Source: DATLLN01 sp963809205
GTDB lineage: Bacteria > Actinomycetota > Thermoleophilia > Gaiellales > JAICJC01
Length of the DNA stretch: 64,000 nucleotides
Assembly: GCA_963809205.1 (NCBI GenBank)
Contig: CAWEIS010000009.1
Coordinates: forward strand, 82,796 to 146,795
Direction: 5' to 3'
Shown: piece after piece, positions 16,504 to 24,512 of the stretch
How the letters are laid out: every line of letters begins with the position of its first letter
How positions within the stretch are numbered: the stretch's first letter is position 1
Notes under the pieces: model-generated
Told to the model about the DNA's origin: nothing
The model's input: only the letters and a program-made list of their open reading frames with translations
The model's database searches: none
Position numbers and translations under genes: made by a program

Positions 16504-17385
16504 ATGAGGATCGGCATCGTCGACGTCGGATCGAACACGATGCGCCTGCTCGTGGCCGAGACCGCGGCGGGGGCGGTCGCGCCGATCCACCAGGACCGCC
16601 TGCAGGTCGGCCTCGGAGCGGCGATCGAGCATCACGGCTGGATCCCCGACGCCAAGCTGGCCGAGGCCGCCGACTGCGCTCGCCAGTTCGCCTCGCAGGC
16701 CCGCGCGCTGCGCTGCGGTGACCTCCGTGTCGTCGTCACCGCGCCGGGACGGCAGAGCGTGAACGCGGACGACCTGGTGATCGAGCTGCAGCGCGCGACC
16801 GGCGCGGTGCCTCGCGTGCTGTCCGCGGAGGACGAGGGCCGCTACGCGTATCTGGGTGCCGCCGCGACGCTGCCCGGCGCGCCGGCGACGCTCGCCGTGT
16901 GCGACGTCGGCGGCGGATCGACCGAGATCGCCGTCGGGTCGTCCGACGGGTCGCCCGAGTGGCTGGCGTCGGTCGACATCGGCTCGCTGCGGCTGACCAG
17001 CCGGATGCTCGACCGTGACGTGCCCGGCAAGGGCCGCGTCAAGGCCGCACGGGCCGAGGTGGCTGAGCTGTTCGCCGGGCTCGAGGCCCCGCCCGCCGAC
17101 ATCGCCCTGGCGGTCGGCGGCAGTGCCCGCGCGCTGCGGCGGATCGTCGAGGGGCCGCTCAGCGGGAAGGCGCTCGACGAGGTCGCCGACCACCTGGCCA
17201 AGCGCTCCGCGGTCAAGCTGGCCGCCGCCCACGGCATCGGTGAGCGCCGCGCCGCGACCCTGCTGGCAGGCGCCGTGATCCTCGGCCAGGCGGCCCGCGT
17301 CGTCGGGCGGCCGTTCGAGGTCTCACGCGCGGGGCTGCGCGAGGGGCTCGCCGCCGAGGCGATCGCCGAGCGACTCGCTGCTTAG
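16504..17385 (+). CDS. ppx: Exopolyphosphatase / guanosine pentaphosphatase family (Ppx/GppA)
   Basis: Enzymes of this ASKHA-fold family remove terminal phosphates from polyphosphate or convert pppGpp to ppGpp. The product, 293 residues from ATG 16504, opens MRIGIVDVGSNTMRLLVAET (phosphate-binding loop 1), carries RYAYLGAA near 120 and the second loop CDVGGGSTEIAVGS near 140, then DIGSLRLTSRM. It is the short one-domain form lacking the HD and C-terminal domains of E. coli Ppx. An in-frame start 36 bases upstream is possible, but the family begins at MRIG. It follows ppk by 88 bases, so synthesis and degradation of polyphosphate are encoded together. Confidence 0.9.
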   Translation: MRIGIVDVGSNTMRLLVAETAAGAVAPIHQDRLQVGLGAAIEHHGWIPDAKLAEAADCARQFASQARALRCGDLRVVVTAPGRQSVNADDLVIELQRATGAVPRVLSAEDEGRYAYLGAAATLPGAPATLAVCDVGGGSTEIAVGSSDGSPEWLASVDIGSLRLTSRMLDRDVPGKGRVKAARAEVAELFAGLEAPPADIALAVGGSARALRRIVEGPLSGKALDEVADHLAKRSAVKLAAAHGIGERRAATLLAGAVILGQAARVVGRPFEVSRAGLREGLAAEAIAERLAA

Positions 17386-17403
17386 CTGTGGGTGTGCCAT
17401 GGC

Positions 17404-17838
17404 CTAAGCGGGCGGCGGCAGGTACTCCAGCGGCTCCAGCGTGTCGCCGTCGAGCAGCCAGGTGCTGCCCTTGCGGGCCTCGGCGTCGCGTCCGACCAGC
17501 GCGAGCATGACGTCGCCGTGCGTGCAGATGGCGACACTCGCGCCGGCCAGCTCGCCCAGCAGCTCACGCACGCCGCGAACCGCCGCGCCCTCTGCCAGCC
17601 GGTCGTCCAGCGTCGCAGCCGTTCGCGCCGCGACCGCCAGCGGCAGCACCGTCTGGATGCAGCGCAGATAGGGGCTGGAGACGACCCGTTCGATGCGGTA
17701 GGGCGCGAGCTGGTCGATCAGCGCCATCGCCTGGCGGTTGCCCTTGCCGTCCAGCGGCCTCAGACGGTCGTCGCGATCCCACGACTGGCGGTCGCCCGCC
17801 CGTCCGTGGCGGACGACGGCGACCGGCGGTGCGCTCAC
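17404..17838 (-). CDS. Histidine phosphatase family protein (SixA-like)
   Basis: The 144-residue product has the RHG signature of the phosphoglycerate-mutase-like histidine phosphatases in VAVVRHGRAGDRQSWDRDD, an arginine-containing IERVVSSPYLRCIQT motif, and the second catalytic histidine in ASVAICTHGDVMLALVG. Size and layout match SixA, which dephosphorylates phosphohistidine on phosphotransfer proteins. The start ATG overlaps the stop of the upstream CYTH-CHAD gene by four bases (ATGA), so the two proteins are probably made together. It converges on ppx with a gap of 18 bases. A substrate connected with polyphosphate or a phosphohistidine is plausible but not shown. Confidence 0.85.
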   Translation of the reverse strand: MSAPPVAVVRHGRAGDRQSWDRDDRLRPLDGKGNRQAMALIDQLAPYRIERVVSSPYLRCIQTVLPLAVAARTAATLDDRLAEGAAVRGVRELLGELAGASVAICTHGDVMLALVGRDAEARKGSTWLLDGDTLEPLEYLPPPA

Positions 17839-19268
17839 TGCCAGGCCCGCTTGCCGATTCGCTTGAGGGCGTGCCAGGCGTCGGGGAACGCCTCGCGGGC
17901 GGCCTCGCGCCGCTCGGCCTGGCGGGTCACCACGATGCCGGCGGAGAGAGCCGCGCGAGCGTCTCCGGTGGCGACGGCGAGCTCCCGCAGCCGCTCGGCG
18001 GCGACGACGGAGTCCTGGTGGTCGCCGAGCACGTCCTGCAGCCGCTTCGCATGCTTGACGAACCGCCGCGCTTTTGCCCCCCGGCTGGGCATTGCCAGCT
18101 CGGCGGCGTACCGCGCGCGCTTGACCTTGATCCGCAGCTTGTGCAGCTCGTGGTCATCCGGGTCGGAGCCCAGCCGGCGCCGCGCCTTGCGGAGACCGCG
18201 GAACTCGGCGGCGGCGATCGCCTTGGGCTTGACCGCCTTGCCCGCTTCGGGCGGGTAGGCCAGATCGCGCTCCAGCCGCTCGAGCAGCCGGATGTAGCGC
18301 GGGTCTCGCAGCTCGGCCAGCATCAGTGCGCGCGCGGCCTCACGCCGGTTGGCCAGCACCGCGAGCACCGGCGCAAATGCCTGGGCGTCGTCCGGCTCGA
18401 GCTCCGCCGCCTCGTCCTCGAGATGCTCGAGCAGCACGTCCAGATCCCGCACCTCTCCCAGCGCCGCGCCCAGCCAGCGCAGCTCGTCGCGCAGTTCGTC
18501 AGCCCACTCGTGGTCGATCATCGGCCGCCCCGCGCGCAGCAGCGCGCGCAGCCGGCGCACGGCCACCCGGTGCTGGTGCAGCTCTTCGGGGTCGGCGCCC
18601 AGCCGCGTCCCGGGATCGTGCGCGAGGATGGCGTGGTACTGGATCTGGAGCATCGCGGCCAGCTGCCGGCGCGGTGATGCCTTGGGGTCGACCCGCGGCG
18701 GGTCGGACTCGGCGAGCCCCAAGGCGCGCAGCAGCTTGGGCTGCTGGTCGCCGTCCACCGCCCCGGCCTCGTGCAGCCTCCGCCCGATTCGCTGGAGATC
18801 GCGTTCGCCGCCCTCGATCAGATCCACCTCGACCTCGTCGAATGCGCGCACCGACTCCTCGCCTGCACGGACGACGATCTGGTCGACCGTGACCTCGGCG
18901 ACCACGCGACCGCTCCGCTCCACCCGCACGCCGCGCCGCATGGTGTCCAGCGTAGCCACCTCGGACGTCATCCGGTCGCGCAGTGTGGCGGTGACCAGGT
19001 CACGGAAGCGACGCGGCACGCGGTCCGGCGAGCCCGGGAGCTCGAGCTCGATCGACGAGCCGTTCGCGGGCAGCCGCAGGTGCCAGGCGCCGTAGCCGCT
19101 CTCGCTGCGGTAGCGCAGGGAGACCCCGACCGAGGAGAGCCGGTGGTCGGCCGTGTCGTGGTACGTCGACGAGTAGTGCCGCGGCTCGATCGGCGTGCCG
19201 GGGAGCGCCGGCAGGCGGAAGCCCGCGGCGGCCCGGAGCTTCAGCCGTCCCTGTTGTGCGTCCGTCAT
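17835..19268 (-). CDS. CYTH-CHAD domain protein
   Basis: The N-terminal 200 residues form a CYTH triphosphate-tunnel domain (STYHDTADHRLSSVGVSLRY, then GAWHLRLP and RAFDEVEVDLIEGG). Residues 215-477 form a CHAD helical domain with its two histidine-basic repeats, ELHQHRVAVRRLRALLR and ELHKLRIKVKRARYAAEL. CHAD domains bind polyphosphate and localise to polyphosphate granules; CYTH domains often hydrolyse tripolyphosphate. Here the catalytic ExExK motif at the N-terminus is degenerate: the aligned stretch is QGRLK, so both acidic metal ligands are gone. The protein may therefore bind rather than cleave. The ATG has a TAGACT hexamer nine bases upstream. It is next to ppk-ppx and coupled to the SixA-like gene. 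Confidence 0.9.
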   Translation of the reverse strand: MTDAQQGRLKLRAAAGFRLPALPGTPIEPRHYSSTYHDTADHRLSSVGVSLRYRSESGYGAWHLRLPANGSSIELELPGSPDRVPRRFRDLVTATLRDRMTSEVATLDTMRRGVRVERSGRVVAEVTVDQIVVRAGEESVRAFDEVEVDLIEGGERDLQRIGRRLHEAGAVDGDQQPKLLRALGLAESDPPRVDPKASPRRQLAAMLQIQYHAILAHDPGTRLGADPEELHQHRVAVRRLRALLRAGRPMIDHEWADELRDELRWLGAALGEVRDLDVLLEHLEDEAAELEPDDAQAFAPVLAVLANRREAARALMLAELRDPRYIRLLERLERDLAYPPEAGKAVKPKAIAAAEFRGLRKARRRLGSDPDDHELHKLRIKVKRARYAAELAMPSRGAKARRFVKHAKRLQDVLGDHQDSVVAAERLRELAVATGDARAALSAGIVVTRQAERREAAREAFPDAWHALKRIGKRAWQ

Positions 19269-19280
19269 CGTGATCCCAGT

Positions 19281-19971
19281 CTACGGGCGTTGCTCGCGTT
19301 CGATCTGCAGAGCGACCTCGACCAAGCGGCGCTCTTCGGCGACGCCGAGCTCGCCGAGCCGGAGCGTGTAGACGGTGCGTTCATCGTCCTGCGGGTGAGC
19401 GGACTCGACTTCGGCGAGCACCGCAAACGGTGCTACATCATCGGCTAGGTGCAGCTCCACCTGGAGAGCGGTGCCCACCAGGACGACGCGCTCGGAGACG
19501 ATCCGGACGACGTCAGTCGACACGTCGACCGACGGCGCCGTGAACTCCTCGACCGCCTCGCCGTCCGCGAGCCTGCGACAGACGACCCTGGTTCGGATCG
19601 GGATCCGCACCCTCGCGTGGCGGTCGAACAGGCGCCGGTCCTGGGCGCAGACCCATCGCACCACGCGCTGCTCAACGTACTCGTCCAGGCCGTCGAAACG
19701 GACGGCGAAGCCGCCGGATGCCCCGGTACGGACGACCTGTGCCTCGACGAAGACCAGGAACCGCGGACGGGCGAAGGTCAGCTCGACCCAGAAGCGGTCT
19801 CCAACCCGCGGCGTCTCGGCCGCGCGCAGCTTCGCTCCGCCGGCGGACACGTTGTCGGTGCGCATCCGCACCGGGCCCGCGTTCGCCGGACTCCTCGATG
19901 GGCGCGCAGACCGCGAGCAGGTCAGCCTCCACCCGCAGGAACCTTCGCCTGTCGGGCTCATGCCGGTGCAC
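19281..19971 (-). CDS. PilZ-type c-di-GMP-binding protein, two PilZ-like units, one frameshift
   Basis: The second PilZ motif, DNVSAGGAKLRAAETPRVGD, is in the main open frame, while the first, RRRFLRVEADLLAVCAP, lies in another frame starting at GTG 19971. Removing one C in the run at 19871-19872 joins them as EESGERGPVRMRTDNVSAGG. The arginines and the DxSxxG that grip c-di-GMP are both present once repaired. Residues from about 120 repeat the fold weakly: RHARVRIPIRTRVVCRR, then VDVSTDVVRIVSERVVLVGT, where the glycines are lost. This is a tandem arrangement with a degenerate second unit, as in YcgR-like proteins. It could report c-di-GMP to the motility or polyphosphate genes around it. Confidence 0.75.
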
Positions 19972-19996
19972 GCCCGTCAGTCTAGGGAGCACTCAC

Positions 19997-20077
19997 GAGC
20001 CAGGCACCGTGCCAGGCACCGCCACGCTCCGTCCGTCTCACTCGCAACCTCGATCGACGAGCCAGGCACGGAGCCAG
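19997..20077. repeat. GAGCCAGGCAC direct-repeat cluster
   Basis: GAGCCAGGCACCGTGCCAGG at 19997-20016, continuing into a second unit up to 20020, is followed by a third unit, GAGCCAGGCACGGAGCCAG, at 20059-20077. The GGCAC-C-GTGCC centre can form a small hairpin. The cluster lies between the PilZ gene start and the end of a small membrane protein gene. No transposase or integrase is nearby. It may be a short interspersed repeat or a transcription terminator. Confidence 0.45.
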
Positions 20078-20091
20078 ACTCGGCTCGGGTT

Positions 20092-20214
20092 CTAGCGGGA
20101 GGGGAACCAACCGCGCGTGTCGCGCGGATCGGTGCTCCTGGAATCGGCCCCCGCCAGCACTGCCAACGGGCCGACCACCAGAAGAAAGATGATGATCAGA
20201 AGTTCCATGGCCAT
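20092..20214 (-). CDS. Small single-pass membrane protein
   Basis: This 40-residue frame starts MAMELLIIIFLLVVGPLAVL, which is one strong transmembrane helix, and continues AGADSRSTDPRDTRGWFPSR. The helix-then-G(A/H)DSR-RxTRGW layout resembles unannotated small actinobacterial membrane proteins; I recall the pattern but cannot name a family. ATG 20214 has AAGGCGG eight bases upstream; ATG 20235 would add seven residues (MDKAVDN). It is transcribed away from the LysR gene and shares its 53-base promoter region, so LysR could control it. It is too short for most gene callers. Confidence 0.6.
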   Translation of the reverse strand: MAMELLIIIFLLVVGPLAVLAGADSRSTDPRDTRGWFPSR

Positions 20215-20267
20215 ATTGTCGACCGCCTTGTCCATAAGCTCAAATCGAGATACTCTTCGTATGCATT

Positions 20268-21212
20268 ATGGAACCTGATCGTTGGCACGGAGTTGAGATC
20301 CGCCATCTGGCCGCCCTTCGGGCCGTTGCCGAGACCGGCAGCTTCGGCCGCGCCGCGGAGCGGCTGGGCTACACGCAGTCGGCCGTCAGCCAGCAGATCG
20401 CCACGCTCGAGAAGGCCGTGGGGACGAGGCTGGTCGAACGCCCGGGCGGACCGCGGCCGATCTCGATCACCGAGGCGGGCAACGTGCTGCTGCGCCACGC
20501 GGACGGCATCGTCGCCCGCCTGCGCGCCGCCCAGGCCGATCTCGCGGCGCTCGCCGACGGCGAGGCGGGCACGCTGCGCGTCGGCACCTTCCAGAGCGTG
20601 GGCGCTCGAGTGCTGCCCGAGGTGATCCGCCGGTTCTCCTCCGAGCGCCCCGACGTCTCGGTGCAGCTCAAGGAGGCCGAGGACGAGACGCTGCTTGCGG
20701 CAGTTGAGGCCGGCGACCTCGACCTGACGTTCATCCAGCTGCCGATCCCGGACGGCCCGTTCGAGTTCGCCGACTTGATGCATGACCCGTGGGTGCTCGT
20801 CGTCTCGGCGGACTCGCCGTTGGCTCGACACGCAACGGCGCCGAGCCTGCGCGAGATCGCCGGGCTGCCGCTGATCGGCTACCGCACGTGCACGAGTATC
20901 CAGCACATCGAGACGCACCTGTCGCTGCGCGGTCTGAGCGCCGATGTCGTGTTCCGCTCCGACGACAACGGCACGATGCAGGCGATGGTCGCCGCCGGCG
21001 TCGGCGTCGCGCTGATGCCGCTGCTGGCCGTGGATGCCAGCGACCCGCGAACCGGCGTGCTGCCGCTCAACGGCAAGCTGCCTCCCCGAGTGGTCGGCGT
21101 CGCGTGGCATCGCGACCGGATCCGGTCCGCCGCGGCCAAATCGTTCGTCGAGCTCGCTGCCCAGGTGTGCGACGAGCTGCACGAGGTCGCTCCCGCGGCC
21201 GTCGCCGGCTGA
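20268..21212 (+). CDS. LysR family transcriptional regulator
   Basis: Residues 5-65 form the LysR winged helix: IRHLAALRAVAETGSFGRAA, ERLGYTQSAVSQQIATLEKA and GTRLVERPGG. Residues 90-300 form the two-lobed effector domain (TLRVGTFQSVGARVLPEVIR, VAAGVGVALMPLLAVD). The effector is not evident. The gene is divergent from a small membrane protein gene and lies 39 bases upstream of the amino acid ABC transporter genes on the same strand, so either could be its target. A TACTCT hexamer at 20251 lies in the divergent region, which is A+T-richer than the surroundings. Confidence 0.9.
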   Translation: MEPDRWHGVEIRHLAALRAVAETGSFGRAAERLGYTQSAVSQQIATLEKAVGTRLVERPGGPRPISITEAGNVLLRHADGIVARLRAAQADLAALADGEAGTLRVGTFQSVGARVLPEVIRRFSSERPDVSVQLKEAEDETLLAAVEAGDLDLTFIQLPIPDGPFEFADLMHDPWVLVVSADSPLARHATAPSLREIAGLPLIGYRTCTSIQHIETHLSLRGLSADVVFRSDDNGTMQAMVAAGVGVALMPLLAVDASDPRTGVLPLNGKLPPRVVGVAWHRDRIRSAAAKSFVELAAQVCDELHEVAPAAVAG

Positions 21213-21239
21213 CCGGCTCGGCTCCGAATCCTGCTGTGG

Positions 21240-21245
21240 TAACTT
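21240..21245 (+). promoter_or_regulatory. Putative leaderless -10 element for the ABC transporter genes
   Basis: TAACTT ends six bases before the ATG at 21252, and no ribosome-binding sequence lies in between. With the usual 6-7 base distance from the -10 box to the start of transcription, the mRNA would begin at the AUG. Confidence 0.45.
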
Positions 21246-21251
21246 CGCGCC

Positions 21252-22148
21252 ATGCGCAGGATGGTGATCGCCCCGCTCCTGGTCGCGCTGCTCGCGATTG
21301 CATCCGCGTGCGGCTCGTCGACCGCCAACGACTCGTCGGGCTCGGCCCCCTCCGCGTCGGCCGCCACGTGCACGCCGGAGAAGCTGCAGACGCTGAGCCC
21401 GGGCAAGCTGACCATCGGGACGAGCAACCCGGCGTTCTCCCCGTACTTCACCGGAGGGCCTGGGCACGAGTGGAAGGGCCAGTTCAACAACGACCCGTAC
21501 GCCAACAAGGGGTTCGAGAACACCGTTGCCTACGGGGTCGCCGAGAAGCTGGGCTACACGCCCGACCAGGTGACGTGGCAGGTGACGCCGTTCGGCAAGT
21601 CGTTCGCACCGGGGCCGAAGGACTTCGACTTCTACCTGGCGCAGGTCACCGACAAGTCGCCGCGTGACCAGCGGGTCGACTTCAGCGTGCCGTACTACCA
21701 GGCCAACCAGGCCGTCGTCGTCAAGAAGGACTCGCAGTACGCGAACGCCAGCAGCCTGGCCGATCTGAAGGGCGCGACGCTGGGTGCCGAGGTGTCGACC
21801 ACCAGCTACCAGGCGATTCAGGACGTGATCCAGCCCGACAACGAGGCCAAGGTCTACAACTCGACCTCCCAGGCGACGCAGGCGCTGGAGAACGGCCAGA
21901 TCGACGGCCTCGTCGTCGACTTCCCGACCGCCTACTACATCGCCTACGTCGAGCCGGGCGGGCTCGCCATCGCCGGGCAGTTCTCCGGTTCCGGCGGCGA
22001 GGATCAGTGGGGCCTCGTGATGGAGAAGGGCAGTCCGCTCAAAACCTGCGTCGACCGCGCGCTGAACGAGATGAAGAGCAGCGGGGAGCTCGCGGAGCTG
22101 GAGCAGAAGTGGCTCTCCGACCTGGCAGACGCCCCGACGTTGCAGTAG
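21252..22148 (+). CDS. ABC transporter substrate-binding lipoprotein (polar amino acid type)
   Basis: The 298-residue product has a signal sequence RRMVIAPLLVALLAIASACG with a lipobox ending at Cys-20, so it should be a lipoprotein on the outer face of the membrane. The body is a family 3 solute-binding fold: KLTIGTSNPAFSPYFTGGPG, DFDFYLAQVTDKSPRDQRVD with FSVPYYQANQAVVVKKDSQY, and LKGATLGAEVSTTSYQAIQD. The permease and ATPase encoded next are of the polar amino acid group, so the ligand is probably an amino acid or a related small molecule. The permease start lies inside the 3' end of this gene. Confidence 0.9.
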   Translation: MRRMVIAPLLVALLAIASACGSSTANDSSGSAPSASAATCTPEKLQTLSPGKLTIGTSNPAFSPYFTGGPGHEWKGQFNNDPYANKGFENTVAYGVAEKLGYTPDQVTWQVTPFGKSFAPGPKDFDFYLAQVTDKSPRDQRVDFSVPYYQANQAVVVKKDSQYANASSLADLKGATLGAEVSTTSYQAIQDVIQPDNEAKVYNSTSQATQALENGQIDGLVVDFPTAYYIAYVEPGGLAIAGQFSGSGGEDQWGLVMEKGSPLKTCVDRALNEMKSSGELAELEQKWLSDLADAPTLQ

Positions 22149-22969
22149 CAGACCGCAGCTCCCGCATCCTCGGCAGCGGCGCCGGCCGCAGCGCCGCGAT
22201 CGCCCTGGTCAGCACGGTCCTGGTGTTCACCGCGATCACCTTGGTCGTGGTCAACTCGCCGGGCTGGCCCGAGTTCAAGGCGTCGTTCCTCAACTGGGAC
22301 GAGGTCAAGGTCTGGTTCCCGGACATCGCGCGCCATTTCTGGGTCAACGTGAAGCTGTTCATGGTCTGCGAGGCGGTGATCCTGGTCTTCGCGCTGGGGA
22401 TCGCGATTCTTCGCAGCCTCCCGGGGCCGGTGCTTTTCCCGTTCCGGCTGATGGCGATCGTCTATACGGACCTGTTCCGCGGCGTCCCGACGATCCTGGT
22501 GGTCGTCATGCTGGGCCTCGGCGTGCCGTCGCTCCAGCTGTCCGGCGTCCCCACGTCGGAGCTGTTCTGGGGCGGCGTCGCGCTGATCCTCGTCTACTCG
22601 GCCTACGTCGCCGAGGTCTACCGCGCAGGCATCGAGTCGGTGCACCCGAGCCAGGAAGCTGCCGCCCGCTCGCTCGGCCTCTCGCGGCTCCAGGCGCTGC
22701 GGTTCGTGATCGTGCCGCAGGCGGTGCGGCGGGTGATCCCGCCGCTCCTGAACGACTTCATCGGGCTGCAGAAGGACACGGCGTTGGTGGCGATCATCGG
22801 CCCGGTGGAGGCGTTCCGCCAGGCCGACATCGCGCAGGCGGCCGACTTCAACTTCACCCCGTACCTCTGCGCGGCGGCGCTGTTCGTACTGATCACGATC
22901 CCGCTGGCCCGATTCACGGACTGGCTGGTCGCCCGCGACCGCCGGCGCCAGTTCGCGGGGCACGGGTGA
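22109..22969 (+). CDS. Amino acid ABC transporter permease
   Basis: This integral membrane protein of about 286 residues has five or six predicted helices, including SAAIALVSTVLVFTAITLVV, LFMVCEAVILVFALGIAIL and LCAAALFVLITIPLA. It carries the polar amino acid permease motifs FRGVPTILVVVMLG and, in the EAA loop that contacts the ATPase, EAAARSLGLSRLQALRFVIV followed by PQAVRRVIPPLLNDFIGLQK. No ATG opens the conserved part; GTG 22109, with GGAGCTGGAG upstream, is the best start and overlaps the binding-protein gene by 40 bases. It ends by overlapping the ATPase start by four bases. Confidence 0.85.
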   Translation: MALRPGRRPDVAVADRSSRILGSGAGRSAAIALVSTVLVFTAITLVVVNSPGWPEFKASFLNWDEVKVWFPDIARHFWVNVKLFMVCEAVILVFALGIAILRSLPGPVLFPFRLMAIVYTDLFRGVPTILVVVMLGLGVPSLQLSGVPTSELFWGGVALILVYSAYVAEVYRAGIESVHPSQEAAARSLGLSRLQALRFVIVPQAVRRVIPPLLNDFIGLQKDTALVAIIGPVEAFRQADIAQAADFNFTPYLCAAALFVLITIPLARFTDWLVARDRRRQFAGHG

Positions 22970-23715
22970 GCGACCCCGCCCTGCTGATCGAGGGCGTGCG
23001 CAAGAGCTTCGGGAAGGCCGAGGTGTTGCGCGGCATCGACCTCGCGGTGTCGGAGCACGAGGTGATCTGCCTGATCGGGGCCTCCGGTTCGGGCAAGTCG
23101 ACGCTGCTGCGCTGCATCAACCTGATCGAGCCGGTGACGGCCGGCCGGATCGTCGTCGGTGGCGTCGAAGTGACCGCGCCCGACGTGGACGAAAACAGGA
23201 TCCGCACGAGCATCGGGATCGTGTTCCAGTCGTTCAACCTGTTCCCGCACATGACGGTGCTCGGCAACATCACGCTGGGGCCGCGCAAGGTGCTCGGGCA
23301 GTCGCGGCGGGAGGCGGAGGAGCAAGGGATGGCGCTGCTCGAGCGGTTCGGCCTGGCCGACCGGCGAGGCGAGTACCCCGACCGGCTGTCCGGCGGCCAG
23401 CAGCAACGCGTTGCGATCATGCGGGCGCTGGCGATGCAGCCGCGGCTGCTGCTGCTGGACGAGGTGACCAGCGCGCTCGACCCGGAACTGGTGGCGGCGG
23501 TGCTGGACGTGATCCGCGAGCTTGCCGATGAGGGGATGACGATGCTGATCGCCACGCACGAGATGGGCTTCGCACGGGACATCGCCAGCCGGGTCTGCTT
23601 CCTCGACGCCGGCGTGATCCTCGAGCAAGGGCCTCCGGATCAGATCTTCAGCCACCCGGGCGAGGAGCGCACGCGGCAGTTCCTGCAGCGGATCATCGCC
23701 GCCGGGAGGATGTGA
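22966..23715 (+). CDS. Amino acid ABC transporter ATP-binding protein
   Basis: The 249-residue ATPase powers the transporter encoded just upstream. Walker A is GASGSGKST near residue 38, the signature is LSGGQQQRVAIMRALAM near 140, Walker B is RLLLLDEVTSALDPELV near 160, and the switch histidine is in MLIATHEMGFARDIA near 195. The close match to the GlnQ/HisP group supports amino acid transport. GTG 22966 overlaps the permease TGA by four bases, and its own end overlaps the amidase start by four bases. All four genes from 21252 are therefore probably one coupled operon. Confidence 0.92.
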   Translation: MSDPALLIEGVRKSFGKAEVLRGIDLAVSEHEVICLIGASGSGKSTLLRCINLIEPVTAGRIVVGGVEVTAPDVDENRIRTSIGIVFQSFNLFPHMTVLGNITLGPRKVLGQSRREAEEQGMALLERFGLADRRGEYPDRLSGGQQQRVAIMRALAMQPRLLLLDEVTSALDPELVAAVLDVIRELADEGMTMLIATHEMGFARDIASRVCFLDAGVILEQGPPDQIFSHPGEERTRQFLQRIIAAGRM

Positions 23716-24512
23716 GAGCCGCGCTGCTCGCCGTGCTCGCCGCCCTGTTGCTGGCGGGCGGATTCCTGGGCGGCCGGGCGGTGTCGTCCGGCGGCGAGCC
23801 GGCGGCCGTGACGCGGACGGTGCCCGTGACGTCCACCCTCACCGAGACGCCGACGGTCACCGCGACGCAGACCGAGACCGAGACGGCGACGGAGACTCAG
23901 CCGCCGCCGCCACCCGTTGCCCGGCCGGCGATCACCCAGGATCCGATTCCCTACACCGCAGCTCGCCGGGCCGAGATGGCGGCCTACGCGCAGCGCCACT
24001 ACGGCATCAACACTTCGCGGCTCAGCCATCCGCGGCTGGTCGTCCTGCACTTCACGGCATCGTCGAGCTATCCCGGCGTCCACGCCACCTTCGCGAACGA
24101 CACGCCCAACAACGGCGAGCTGCCCGGCACCTGCGCGCACTTCGTCGTCGACAAGGACGGCACGATCTACCAGCAGGCGCCGCTGGACGTGATGTGCCGC
24201 CACGCGATCGGCGTCAACGACCGGTCGGTCGGGATCGAGATGGTGCAGGAGACCGGGCCGTCCAGCAGCTGGGCCGATCAGCAGATCCTGGCCCGCGCTC
24301 CGCAGATCCACAGCGTGCTCGCGCTGGTCGCGTGGCTGTGCAGCCGGTACGGCATCCCGGTGCGGGACGTGATCGGGCATGCCATGGTCAACGACAGCCC
24401 ATTCTTCCGGGACAACGAGGGCTGGCGGAACGACCACACCGACTGGCAGCCGGCCGACGTCGCTCGCGTGCGCGCGATGCTGCGCGCCCGCTATCCCGCG
24501 CTCACGGAGTGA
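23712..24512 (+). CDS. Secreted N-acetylmuramoyl-L-alanine amidase (Amidase_2/PGRP fold)
   Basis: After a signal peptide (MRAALLAVLAALLLAGGFLG) comes a threonine- and proline-rich spacer, roughly residues 38-75, with many TET repeats, and then an Amidase_2 domain. Zinc-ligand candidates are the histidine in RLVVLHFTASSSYPGVHAT, the histidine in MCRHAIGVNDRSVGIEMVQE and one near DVIGHAMVNDSPF; AHFVVDKDGTIYQQAP is also typical. The enzyme would cut the amide bond between muramic acid and the stem peptide. It is odd to find it coupled to an amino acid transporter; recovery of wall-derived amino acids or peptides is one explanation. The 3' end overlaps a convergent gene by eleven bases. Confidence 0.85.
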   Translation: MRAALLAVLAALLLAGGFLGGRAVSSGGEPAAVTRTVPVTSTLTETPTVTATQTETETATETQPPPPPVARPAITQDPIPYTAARRAEMAAYAQRHYGINTSRLSHPRLVVLHFTASSSYPGVHATFANDTPNNGELPGTCAHFVVDKDGTIYQQAPLDVMCRHAIGVNDRSVGIEMVQETGPSSSWADQQILARAPQIHSVLALVAWLCSRYGIPVRDVIGHAMVNDSPFFRDNEGWRNDHTDWQPADVARVRAMLRARYPALTE

